A stretch of DNA of 64,000 bases, taken from NCBI RefSeq assembly GCF_022429645.1, contig NZ_CP092480.1, positions 3,516,501 to 3,580,500 on the forward strand, in the 5' to 3' direction. The notes under the pieces are model-generated. The model did no database searches, was not told the origin of the DNA, and saw nothing but the letters and a program-made list of their open reading frames with translations. The stretch comes from Lutibacter sp. A80. GTDB lineage: Bacteria; Bacteroidota; Bacteroidia; Flavobacteriales; Flavobacteriaceae. Both the position numbers and the translations under genes were made by a program. Positions 20,535 through 28,744 of the stretch are shown here, piece by piece (the stretch's first letter is position 1; every line of letters begins with the position of its first letter).

Positions 20535-21578
20535 CTAGGTTAAATAACCTTCAATATTTTCAGAATTAATAATATCTAAAGGCAATAAAAGTTGCGATGG
20601 AATTTGTTTGTCAAATAAAAAATGCTCAACTAAATAGCTTAGGCCTAAATATACTTGTTGTTTAGGGTTTTGGTGGATTAAAAAATCAATTTGTCCTTGT
20701 TTTAAATAATCAATATTTTTTTTAACAAGATCGTAACCAACAATAGCAATAGTGTTTGCTTTTTCTTTTAGAGCTTCAACAACTACATAAGATTTAGAGA
20801 TTGTTACAAAAACACCATTTATTGTTGGGTTTTTTTCTAAAAATTCTTGTATTGATGTATTAAAAACCTCTGATTTTTTATAATTCAAATTAACAGTGGT
20901 AATCTTGTAATTTGAATTTTTTAACGATTTAAAATAACTTCTAAACCCTTTTTCTTTTTCTTGTAAATGCGTTGCATTTTGGTAATCTTCATCTATATGT
21001 ATAATTCCAATAGTGCCTTTTTTTAGCAACATATCCATTAATTTTGCAGCTACCCTTCCGCTTTGATATAAATCTTGACCAATAAAATTATTCGAATAAT
21101 TTGAATCAATAAAGTTATTAAATGTAGATACTTTTATGTTATTTTCAGTGCATTTTGCAACAATTTTTGATGCTTCTTTTTGAAATAATGGCACCATTAA
21201 AATAGCATCTGGTTGGGTATCTATAACTTCTAATGAAGTTTCAATAAATGTATTTGTTTCTGTTGCGTCAAAAACATACTTTTTAATTTCAATACCGAAA
21301 TGCTGAAACTCGTTTTCTACTTCTTTTATTGCTCCTGTACAAGGCTGCCAGTAAGAGTCTTTTTGTGCATCTGGCAAAATTACAGCTAATTTATATATTT
21401 TATTATTTTTTAAATTTTTAGCAATTGGATTTGGTCTGTAATCAATTTCATTTAAAATTTTTGTTACTTTTTCTAAAGCAATTTCAGAAACTTTTCCACG
21501 CTTATGTAAAACTCTATCAACAGTCCCTTTAGAAACACCTGCAAGTTGAGCAATATCTTTAATCGTATATTTTTTCAT
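20535..21578 (-). CDS. LacI family transcriptional regulator
   Basis: The 347-residue protein has the LacI helix-turn-helix and hinge helix at its N-terminus (TIKDIAQLAGVSKGTVDRVL, then DYRPNPIAKNL). A type 1 periplasmic-binding-protein-like effector domain follows (KLAVILPDAQKDSYW, DAILMVPLFQKEASKI, GIIHIDEDYQNATHLQEKEKGF, AIVGYDLVKKNIDYLKQGQ). It resembles the sugar-responsive, monosaccharide-binding branch. It is divergent from the amino-sugar operon and convergent to the glycan-binding genes, which makes it the likely local repressor. Two operator-like palindromes lie 37-77 bases upstream of its start. A TATATTTG -7 element at 21583-21590 lies only four bases from the ATG, so its own transcript may be leaderless. 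Confidence 0.93.
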   Translation of the reverse strand: MKKYTIKDIAQLAGVSKGTVDRVLHKRGKVSEIALEKVTKILNEIDYRPNPIAKNLKNNKIYKLAVILPDAQKDSYWQPCTGAIKEVENEFQHFGIEIKKYVFDATETNTFIETSLEVIDTQPDAILMVPLFQKEASKIVAKCTENNIKVSTFNNFIDSNYSNNFIGQDLYQSGRVAAKLMDMLLKKGTIGIIHIDEDYQNATHLQEKEKGFRSYFKSLKNSNYKITTVNLNYKKSEVFNTSIQEFLEKNPTINGVFVTISKSYVVVEALKEKANTIAIVGYDLVKKNIDYLKQGQIDFLIHQNPKQQVYLGLSYLVEHFLFDKQIPSQLLLPLDIINSENIEGYLT

Positions 21579-21614
21579 ACTACAAATATATAAAATTTAT
21601 GACACAGAACTAAT

Positions 21615-21655
21615 AATGTGTTCGATAACACAAAAACAATGTGTTCGAACACATT
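21615..21655. promoter_or_regulatory. Two LacI-type operators between the repressor and the amino-sugar operon
   Basis: A perfect 18-bp palindrome, AATGTGTTCGAACACATT, occupies 21638-21655. A second site at 21615-21632 repeats AATGTGTTCGA and then TAACACA, giving TGTGTT-cgat-AACACA. The two share an 11-base direct repeat 23 bp apart. A central CG within an AT-rich dyad is typical of LacI-family operators. The site lies upstream of a plausible plus-strand promoter (TTTG at 21670-21673, 19-base spacer, TAAATTAG at 21693-21700) that would drive the nucleotidyltransferase gene. Confidence 0.75.
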
Positions 21656-21755
21656 ATTGATGATTTTCCTTTGATAATTCAAAATACATTTATAAATTAG
21701 CATAATATTTTACTGAAAATAGTAATATAATTTAAAATTTTAAAAATATAATATA

Positions 21756-22670
21756 TTGAAAGCAAGTAATTTAAAGCCAACTTTAGTGATTTTAGCAGCA
21801 GGTATGGGAAGCCGTTATGGAGGGCTAAAACAGCTTGATACTTTTACTCCTGAAGGTGCAACTATTATAGACTTTTCTATTTATGATGCATTACAAGCCG
21901 GATTCGGTAAATTTGTGTTTATTATTAGAAAAAGTTTTGAAAAAGAGTTTAAAGCAATTTTTGATAAAAAGTTGGAAGGAAAAGCTGAAGTTGTTTATGT
22001 TTTTCAAGAAATTGATGATGTTCCCGAACAATATCAGAATCCCGAAAGAACCAAACCTTGGGGTACAGGTCATGCACTTTTAATGACTAAAGATGTTGTA
22101 AAAGAAAATTTTGCAATTATTAATGCAGATGATTTTTATGGAAAGGAAGCCTTTAAAATAATGGCGCAAGAGTTGGTTAAAATAGATCCTAATTCATATA
22201 ATTTTAATATGATGGGATATTTGTTAAAAAATACTGTTTCAGAGCACGGTTTTGTTTCTAGAGGTGAATGTGAGGTTGATGAAAATGGTTTTTTAACAGA
22301 AATAAATGAAAGACTTCATATAGAAAAAGTGAATAACCACCTTATAAGAAAAGATGAAAATGGTGTATTTGTTCCAATAGATGGAGAAGCAGTGGTTTCT
22401 ATGAATTTTTGGGGATTTACACCTAAATGTTTTGAGTTTGGAATAACTCTTTTTAAAGAATTTTTAGAAGAAAATAAAGGGAACTTAAAAGCAGAATTCT
22501 TTATTCCATTAATTGTAAATGAAATCTTAAAATCTGGTAAAGCAACTGTTGAAGTATTAAAATCGGATGCTAAATGGTTTGGAGTTACTTATAAAGAGGA
22601 TAAAGAAATAGTTCAAAAAGAAATTGAGCTTTTACAAAAGAATAAAAGTTATCCAGCAAAACTTTGGTAA
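21756..22670 (+). CDS. Sugar-phosphate nucleotidyltransferase (NDP-sugar pyrophosphorylase family)
   Basis: 304 residues. The start must be the TTG at 21756: an in-frame TAA lies at 21741 and the next ATG falls inside the nucleotide-binding loop. That loop is LAAGMGSRYGGLKQ (residues about 13-26), the GxGxR-type signature of the nucleotidyltransferase fold. INADDFYGKEAF provides the metal-binding Asp and GTGHAL the sugar/nucleotide contacts. The next gene is a HexNAc-kinase-like protein, so the expected reaction is joining a HexNAc-1-phosphate to a nucleotide, for example UDP-HexNAc formation. The family is secure; sugar and nucleotide specificity are inferred. Confidence 0.87.
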   Translation: MKASNLKPTLVILAAGMGSRYGGLKQLDTFTPEGATIIDFSIYDALQAGFGKFVFIIRKSFEKEFKAIFDKKLEGKAEVVYVFQEIDDVPEQYQNPERTKPWGTGHALLMTKDVVKENFAIINADDFYGKEAFKIMAQELVKIDPNSYNFNMMGYLLKNTVSEHGFVSRGECEVDENGFLTEINERLHIEKVNNHLIRKDENGVFVPIDGEAVVSMNFWGFTPKCFEFGITLFKEFLEENKGNLKAEFFIPLIVNEILKSGKATVEVLKSDAKWFGVTYKEDKEIVQKEIELLQKNKSYPAKLW

Positions 22671-22739
22671 TATAAAACCTGTATACAAAAAAGGTAATTA
22701 TCAATACATAAAAAAATGTACCGCTAAATAATAATATAG

Positions 22740-23813
22740 ATGAAACTAGAACACTTACAAGAAGCTTTTAATCAATTCAATCATAATTCAAAATTTTTAT
22801 CGCATTCAGAATTAGCATCTGGTCATATAAACGACACGTATTTAGTTAAAACTTCAGCTGGAATTAATTATGTGCTTCAAAGAATAAACCATGGTGTTTT
22901 TAAAAATGTTCCTGGTTTAATTTTCAATAAAGTAAATGTGAGTAAGCATTTGCAAAATAAATTAGCATACCTTCCAAAATACGAATTAAATAGAAAAGTA
23001 CTATCGTTTGTAGAAACTAAAAATGGCGATTACTATTATATAGATGCAGAAGGTAATTATTGGAATTTAATGGTGTATATAGATAATAGTATTACATTTG
23101 AAACTGTACCTAATGCCGATGTGGCCTATGAAGGTGGAAAATTAATAGGAGGTTTTTTAAACTTAACAAGCGATTTTGACGCGAGTAAACTATCTGAAGT
23201 AATTCCAAAATTTCACGATATGCCATTCCGTTTTTCTCAGTTTGAAGATGCTCTAAAAGTAGCTTCAGAAGAAAGGTTGGAAAAAGCTGAAAAATATATA
23301 GATCTTGTTTGGAGCTTAAAAGAAGAGATGCATATTATTCAAAAATTAAAAGAATCTGGAGAGATTAAATTAAGAGTTACACATAACGATACTAAAATAT
23401 CTAATGTGCTTTTTGATACAAATAATAAAGGGTTATGTGTTATTGATACAGATACAGTAATGCCTGGTGTTGTGCATTACGATTTTGGTGATGCAATTAG
23501 AACTATTTGTAATTCTGCGGCCGAAGATGAAACAGATTTAGAAAAAGTAAATTTTAATTTAGAATATTATAAGGCGTATACAAAAGGATTTTTAGAGCAA
23601 GTTGAGTCTGTATTAACACCAACAGAATTAAAATATTTACCACTTGGAGCCAAAACAATGATTTTTATAATAGCACTTCGATTTTTAACAGATTATTTAA
23701 ACGGAGATGTTTATTTTAAAACCAAATATCCAGAACATAATTTAGATAGAGCAAAAAATCAATTTAAATTAATTGAAAGTATGACTCAAAAAATGGATGT
23801 TTATAGCAACTAA
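22740..23813 (+). CDS. N-acetylhexosamine 1-kinase-like phosphotransferase (APH fold)
   Basis: 357 residues of the aminoglycoside-phosphotransferase fold. Near residue 213 is the catalytic loop THNDTKISNVLFD (H-N-D ... N, the Brenner motif), followed by the metal-binding VIDTDTVMPG. The N-terminal lobe has ASGHINDTYLV as nucleotide loop and NYVLQRIN with the candidate ATP-binding residues. Proteins of this length that neighbour nucleotidyltransferases are similar to NahK, which phosphorylates GlcNAc/GalNAc at C1. The adjacent phosphohexosamine mutase and deaminase support an amino-sugar substrate. Alternative: a homoserine/choline-kinase-like member with another small substrate. Confidence 0.82.
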   Translation: MKLEHLQEAFNQFNHNSKFLSHSELASGHINDTYLVKTSAGINYVLQRINHGVFKNVPGLIFNKVNVSKHLQNKLAYLPKYELNRKVLSFVETKNGDYYYIDAEGNYWNLMVYIDNSITFETVPNADVAYEGGKLIGGFLNLTSDFDASKLSEVIPKFHDMPFRFSQFEDALKVASEERLEKAEKYIDLVWSLKEEMHIIQKLKESGEIKLRVTHNDTKISNVLFDTNNKGLCVIDTDTVMPGVVHYDFGDAIRTICNSAAEDETDLEKVNFNLEYYKAYTKGFLEQVESVLTPTELKYLPLGAKTMIFIIALRFLTDYLNGDVYFKTKYPEHNLDRAKNQFKLIESMTQKMDVYSN

Positions 23814-23837
23814 ATAATAAAAACAAAAAATAACTAT

Positions 23838-25151
23838 ATGACACAATCAAGCAAGAACAGCACATTAGTCCCGATACTTATTATTGCAGGACTATTTTTT
23901 ATTTTCGGATTTGTAACTTGGATTAATGGCGCATTAATTCCTTTTATGAAAACCATTAACGAATTAACCGACGCACAATCTTATCTTGTGGCCTCTGCAT
24001 CCTATATCTCTTTTGTAGTAATGGCTTTACCAGCTTCTTATATTTTAGAAAAAGTTGGCTATAGAAAAGGAATGTCTTTAGGTTTATTTATTATGGCAAT
24101 TGGAGCCTTGGTTTTTATTCCTGCGGCAGAAGCAAGAACCTATTGGGTTTTCTTGGCAGGTATTTTTATTCAAGGGGTTGGTATGACAATCTTACAAACA
24201 GCTTCAAATCCATACATTACAATTTTAGGGCCTATTGAAAGTGGTGCAAAAAGAATTGCCATTATGGGAATTGCAAATAAAACAGCAGGAGCTTTAGGTT
24301 CACTAATCTTTGGAGCTATTTTATTAGCAGGAATAGATGAAGTAAAAGAAAAATTAAGTACGGCTTCTTTAGAAGAAAAAACACACTTATTAGATACTAT
24401 GGCAGATAGTGTTTTTATGCCTTATTTAATAATGGCTATAGTACTATTTGTATTGGGTATTTTAATTAGAAAAGCTCCATTACCTCATGTAGAAGCATCT
24501 CCAATAGAGGAGGATGAATCTGGAGAAACAACTAAAACAAGTATCTTTCAATTTCCACATTTATGGCTAGGTGTATTAACATTATTCGTTTATGTTGGTG
24601 CTGAGGTAATTGCTGGAGATACCATTATTTCTTATGGAATTTCTTTAGGGTTTACCGGTGAAGAAGCTAAATTCTTTACAACTTATACTTTAATGGCAAT
24701 GGTTGGAACATACGCATTAGGTGTATTTTTAATTCCAAAATATTTAAATCAAGGTACTGCATTAAAAATAAGTGCAACTTTAGGTATAATATTTAGTGTT
24801 TGTATTTTATTTACAACAGGATTTACATCTATTTTATTTGTTGCAGCATTAGGTATTGCAAATGCATTGGTATGGCCAGCAGTTTGGCCTTTAACATTAG
24901 AAGGATTAGGAAAATATACCAAAACAGCATCTGCATTATTGGTTATGGCAATTTCTGGGGGAGCAATTATACCTCCATTATACGGTAGATTGGTAGATGC
25001 TAATAAGCACGAGTTAATAACAAGTGGTATAAACGAAGCAGAAGCATTAGCAACAGCAGCAACAAGTAGCTATTGGATATTAATACCTTGCTATGCCTTA
25101 ATATTATACTTTGCCTTATCTGGACATAAATTGGGAATGAAAAAGAAATAA
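23838..25151 (+). CDS. Sugar MFS transporter of the FucP/NagP/GluP type
   Basis: 437 residues with about 12 hydrophobic segments. The first helix carries the family's FFIFGFVTWINGALIPF, which matches fucose/glucose/N-acetylglucosamine permeases. Helix 4-5 carries GVGMTILQTASNPYITILGP, another family hallmark, and later VWPAVWPLTLEGLGK. It would import a monosaccharide with protons across the inner membrane. Located between the kinase and deaminase genes, it is best read as the HexNAc permease (NagP-like) of the pathway. The sugar is inferred from neighbours. Confidence 0.9.
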   Translation: MTQSSKNSTLVPILIIAGLFFIFGFVTWINGALIPFMKTINELTDAQSYLVASASYISFVVMALPASYILEKVGYRKGMSLGLFIMAIGALVFIPAAEARTYWVFLAGIFIQGVGMTILQTASNPYITILGPIESGAKRIAIMGIANKTAGALGSLIFGAILLAGIDEVKEKLSTASLEEKTHLLDTMADSVFMPYLIMAIVLFVLGILIRKAPLPHVEASPIEEDESGETTKTSIFQFPHLWLGVLTLFVYVGAEVIAGDTIISYGISLGFTGEEAKFFTTYTLMAMVGTYALGVFLIPKYLNQGTALKISATLGIIFSVCILFTTGFTSILFVAALGIANALVWPAVWPLTLEGLGKYTKTASALLVMAISGGAIIPPLYGRLVDANKHELITSGINEAEALATAATSSYWILIPCYALILYFALSGHKLGMKKK

Positions 25152-25181
25152 GATTAAAAAAAACACTAAAAAAATAAAGAA

Positions 25182-27110
25182 ATGTTAAAAAGTAATATTG
25201 ATAAATCAACAGATTTTGAAAAAAGGTTTGAGAATATTGAAACTAAAATTTTTGATAATTCTATAGTAGCTTCTAATGCTGTTGCACTTGAAATTGCAGA
25301 TTTAATTAGAGTGAAACAAGCTCAAAAACAACCTTGTATCTTAGGTTTAGCAACAGGGTCTTCACCTAAAGGTTTATATGCAGAATTAGTAAGGTTACAT
25401 AAAGAAGAAGGATTAAGTTTTAAAAATGTAATTACTTTTAATTTAGATGAATACTATCCTATGGAGCCAGACTCCGTAAATAGTTATGTTCGTTTTATGA
25501 AAGAGCAATTATTTAATCATGTAGATATTCTTCCAGAAAATTACAATATTCCAGAGGGAACATTAGAAAAGAATGAAATTGCAGACTATTGTGCTGCCTA
25601 TGAAGCTAAAATTGAAGCCTATGGAGGTATTGATTTACAAATTTTAGGAATTGGAGGAAATGGTCATATAGGTTTTAACGAATCTGGATCTTTACAAAAT
25701 TCTAAAACACGTTTAGTAGCCCTAGACCATATAACAAGAGTAGCTGCTAGTAAAGATTTTTTTGGTTTAAGCAATACTCCTAGAACAGCAATAACACTTG
25801 GTGTTAAAAAAATTATGGAAGCAAAACGCGTAATTTTATTTGCTTGGGGTGAAGGAAAATCTAATATAATTAGAGAAGCAGTTGAAGGACAGGTAACAAA
25901 CCGTGTACCAGCATCTTTTTTACAAGAACATAACAACGCAACAATTGTTCTAGATGGAGAAGCTTCTTCAAAACTAACCAGAGTAAACACACCTTGGTTG
26001 GTAGAAAAAATAGTTTGGACAGATAAAGTTATTCGTAAAGCGGTATTAGGATTGGCTCAAAAAGTTTCAAAACCAATATTAATGTTAACAGATACAGACT
26101 ATATTGAAAATGGATTGAGTGATTTATTAGCAGATTTAGGTCCAGCTTACGATATCAATATCAAAATATTTAACGATTTACAAAATACAATTACTGGTTG
26201 GCCAGGTGGAAAACCAAACTCAGACGATAGTAAAAGACCAGAAAGAGCTGAACCAGCTAAAAAAAGAATCTTAATTTTTAGTCCACACCCAGATGATGAT
26301 ATTATTAGTATGGGAGGAACCTTTATTAGGTTACAAAATCAAGGACATGAAGTGCACGTTGCTTATCAAACTTCTGGAAATATTGCTGTAACAGATAGTG
26401 AGGCATTAAGGTATGCAAGTTTTGTATGTGATTATAACGAGAAATTTGGTATTAAAAGTGATGAAGCAGCTGCTATTTATAAAAAGGCTGTTAATTTTTT
26501 AAAAAATAAAAAAAATAGTGAAGTAGATATTCCTGAAGTTAGATATATAAAAGGAATTATTCGTAAAGGAGAAGCAAGAGCAACTGCACATTATATTGGA
26601 TTGCCAGATGATCAAATTCACTTTATGGAATTGCCTTTCTATGAAACAGGTACTATTGAAAAACATCCACTAGGAGAAGAAGATGTTAAGTTAACTATGG
26701 AATTAATCGAAAAAGTAAAACCTCATCAACTTTATGCTGCTGGAGATTTAGCAGATCCACATGGAACTCATAAAGTATGTTTAGATGCAATTTTTGCTGC
26801 GGTAAAAAATCTAAAATCTAAGAAATTTATGAAAGATTGTTGGGTTTGGTTATACCGTGGTGCTTGGCAAGAATGGGGAATTGATGAAATTGAAATGGCA
26901 GTTCCAATGAGCCCAGATCAAGTTTTAGAAAAAAGACATGGTATTTTTAAACACCAATCTCAAAAAGATGGCGTTGTATTTCAAGGGGTAGATGCTAGAG
27001 AATTTTGGCAGCGAGCAGAAGATAGAAATGAAGAAACAGCCGATTTGTACCACGAGTTAGGTATGGCAAGATATGCTGCTATGGAAGCTTTTGTGCGTTG
27101 GAGATTTTAA
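25182..27110 (+). CDS. nagB: Glucosamine-6-phosphate deaminase fused to a PIG-L/LmbE deacetylase-like domain
   Basis: 642 residues. Residues about 10-285 are a NagB/sugar-isomerase domain (LGLATGSSPKGLYAEL, TFNLDEYYPM with catalytic Asp/Glu, and the signature GIGGNGHIGFNESG). After a linker with a WPGGKPNSDDSKRPERA stretch, residues about 360-640 are a PIG-L/LmbE domain (LIFSPHPDDDIISMGGTF, the zinc-binding HPDD motif, and DPHGTHKVC). NagB converts glucosamine-6-phosphate to fructose-6-phosphate and ammonia. PIG-L enzymes remove acetyl groups from GlcNAc-containing molecules. The long form is widespread in Bacteroidota. No separate nagA is in the window, so the second domain could supply the deacetylase step; that is inference. 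Confidence 0.93.
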   Translation: MLKSNIDKSTDFEKRFENIETKIFDNSIVASNAVALEIADLIRVKQAQKQPCILGLATGSSPKGLYAELVRLHKEEGLSFKNVITFNLDEYYPMEPDSVNSYVRFMKEQLFNHVDILPENYNIPEGTLEKNEIADYCAAYEAKIEAYGGIDLQILGIGGNGHIGFNESGSLQNSKTRLVALDHITRVAASKDFFGLSNTPRTAITLGVKKIMEAKRVILFAWGEGKSNIIREAVEGQVTNRVPASFLQEHNNATIVLDGEASSKLTRVNTPWLVEKIVWTDKVIRKAVLGLAQKVSKPILMLTDTDYIENGLSDLLADLGPAYDINIKIFNDLQNTITGWPGGKPNSDDSKRPERAEPAKKRILIFSPHPDDDIISMGGTFIRLQNQGHEVHVAYQTSGNIAVTDSEALRYASFVCDYNEKFGIKSDEAAAIYKKAVNFLKNKKNSEVDIPEVRYIKGIIRKGEARATAHYIGLPDDQIHFMELPFYETGTIEKHPLGEEDVKLTMELIEKVKPHQLYAAGDLADPHGTHKVCLDAIFAAVKNLKSKKFMKDCWVWLYRGAWQEWGIDEIEMAVPMSPDQVLEKRHGIFKHQSQKDGVVFQGVDAREFWQRAEDRNEETADLYHELGMARYAAMEAFVRWRF

Positions 27111-27126
27111 TTGAAAAATAAAATAA

Positions 27127-28509
27127 ATGTCATTAATAAAATCAATTTCAGGAATACGAGGTACTATTGGAGGTGAAGTTAATAATAACTTAACCCCAAT
27201 AGATGCTGTAAAATTTGCCGCTGCTTATGGTATGTGGCTTCTAAATAATACAGGAAAAAAGAAGTTAAAAGTAGTTGTAGGTAGAGATGCCAGAATTTCT
27301 GGTAAAATGGTGAGTAGTTTGGTTTGTAATACATTAGTTGGTTTAGGAATTGATGTTGTAGACGTAGGTTTGTCTACTACACCTACAGTTGAAATAGCCG
27401 TTCCTTTAGAAAATGCTGATGGAGGTATTATAATTACTGCAAGTCATAATCCAAAACAATGGAATGCTCTTAAATTATTAAACGAAAAAGGAGAGTTTTT
27501 AAATGCAGTAGAAGGTGAAAAAGTACTAAATATTGCTGAAAACGACGCTTATTTGTTTGCTGAAGTAGATGATTTAGGAAACTATGAAGAAAATCAAAAA
27601 TATATTGAAAAACATATTTCGGAAGTTTTAAATTTACCTTTGGTTGCTGTTGAAGCTATTAAAGAGGCTAATTTTAAAGTAGTTGTTGATGCTGTAAACT
27701 CAACAGGAGGAATCGCAATTCCTGCACTGTTAAAAGAGCTTGGAGTTGATTGTGTAGAATTATATTGTACTCCAAACGGACAGTTTCCTCACAATCCAGA
27801 GCCTTTAAAAGAACATTTAACAGCTATTTCAGAATTGGTGGTTAAAGAAAAAGCAGATTTAGGTATTGTGGTTGATCCAGATGTAGATAGGTTAGCTTTA
27901 GTTTGTGAAGACGGTTCTATGTTTGGTGAAGAATACACATTGGTTGCTTGTGCAGATTATGTGCTCGGAAAAACAAAAGGAAATACAGTTTCTAACTTAT
28001 CTTCTTCAAGAGCTTTAAGAGATATTACAGAAAAACATGGAGGAACATACCAAGCAAGTGCAGTTGGAGAGGTAAATGTTGTAACATTAATGAAAGCTTC
28101 AAATGCTATAATTGGAGGTGAAGGTAACGGAGGTATTATTTATCCAGAATCGCACTATGGTAGAGATTCACTGGTTGGAGTAGCCTTATTTTTATCGCAT
28201 TTAGCAAGTTTAAAGATTTCTTGTAAGCAATTACGTGATAGTTATCCAAACTATTTTATGAGTAAAAATAAAATTCAATTAACTCCTGAAATTAATGTCG
28301 ATGCTATTTTAGAAAAAATGGCTTCAAAATATAAAAATGAGGATATTAGTACTATAGATGGTGTTAAAATTAATTTTGCTTCAGAATGGGTGCATTTAAG
28401 AAAATCTAATACAGAACCAATTATTAGAATTTATACTGAAAGTACTTCTCAAAGTAAAGCCGATAATTTAGCTGTACGTATTATTGATGAAATTAAAGAA
28501 ATAATTTAA
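27127..28509 (+). CDS. glmM: Phosphoglucosamine mutase / phosphohexosamine mutase
   Basis: 460 residues of the alpha-D-phosphohexomutase family in four domains. The active-site serine lies in ITASHNPKQWNALK (about residue 105), the metal loop is DPDVDRLALV (about 250), sugar recognition is GEGNGGIIYPE, and the C-terminal phosphate-binding loop is RKSNTEPIIRIYTES. Family members isomerise hexosamine-1-phosphate and -6-phosphate. Here it follows the NagB fusion by 16 bases and would connect HexNAc-1-phosphate from the kinase with the 6-phosphate used by the deaminase. It could also be the cell's sole GlmM for cell-wall UDP-GlcNAc synthesis; the operon position favours a catabolic or dual use. 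Confidence 0.9.
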   Translation: MSLIKSISGIRGTIGGEVNNNLTPIDAVKFAAAYGMWLLNNTGKKKLKVVVGRDARISGKMVSSLVCNTLVGLGIDVVDVGLSTTPTVEIAVPLENADGGIIITASHNPKQWNALKLLNEKGEFLNAVEGEKVLNIAENDAYLFAEVDDLGNYEENQKYIEKHISEVLNLPLVAVEAIKEANFKVVVDAVNSTGGIAIPALLKELGVDCVELYCTPNGQFPHNPEPLKEHLTAISELVVKEKADLGIVVDPDVDRLALVCEDGSMFGEEYTLVACADYVLGKTKGNTVSNLSSSRALRDITEKHGGTYQASAVGEVNVVTLMKASNAIIGGEGNGGIIYPESHYGRDSLVGVALFLSHLASLKISCKQLRDSYPNYFMSKNKIQLTPEINVDAILEKMASKYKNEDISTIDGVKINFASEWVHLRKSNTEPIIRIYTESTSQSKADNLAVRIIDEIKEII

Positions 28510-28552
28510 AAGGTAAGATTTTAAATATTAAAATTTAATAATAGTTGTTTAG

Positions 28553-28594
28553 ATTCCCCTAATCTTCCGCTGGAAGATGAGGGGAATTTTTTTG
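28553..28594 (+). terminator. Terminator after the amino-sugar operon
   Basis: Outer stem ATTCCCCT / AGGGGAAT (28553-28560 with 28580-28587), inner stem ATCTTCC / GGAAGAT with a GCT loop, then seven Ts. It lies 43 bases after the mutase gene. The rest of the 235-base gap to hutI holds only a second 9-bp hairpin at 28645-28668 (ATTGTTGGT / ACCAACAAT) with no T-run on either side. Confidence 0.92.
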
Positions 28595-28744
28595 TCAATT
28601 ATTGATATTTCCATAGATACTAGTAATCAAACGATAATTTTGCCATTGTTGGTGTTTTTACCAACAATATAACAGCTCTTACTAAATATATTTATAAGAT
28701 TAAAAAGCGTAGATTAAATTAAAATTAACCTTAAAAAGTGTTAA

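Noticed and set aside
25664-25990. Minus-strand open frame of 108 codons inside nagB
   Set aside because: Antisense shadow of the NagB signature region; no promoter or family resemblance.
28645-28668. 9-bp hairpin ATTGTTGGT/ACCAACAAT as a hutI terminator
   Set aside because: No T-run follows on either strand; it is noted only as a palindrome in the gap.
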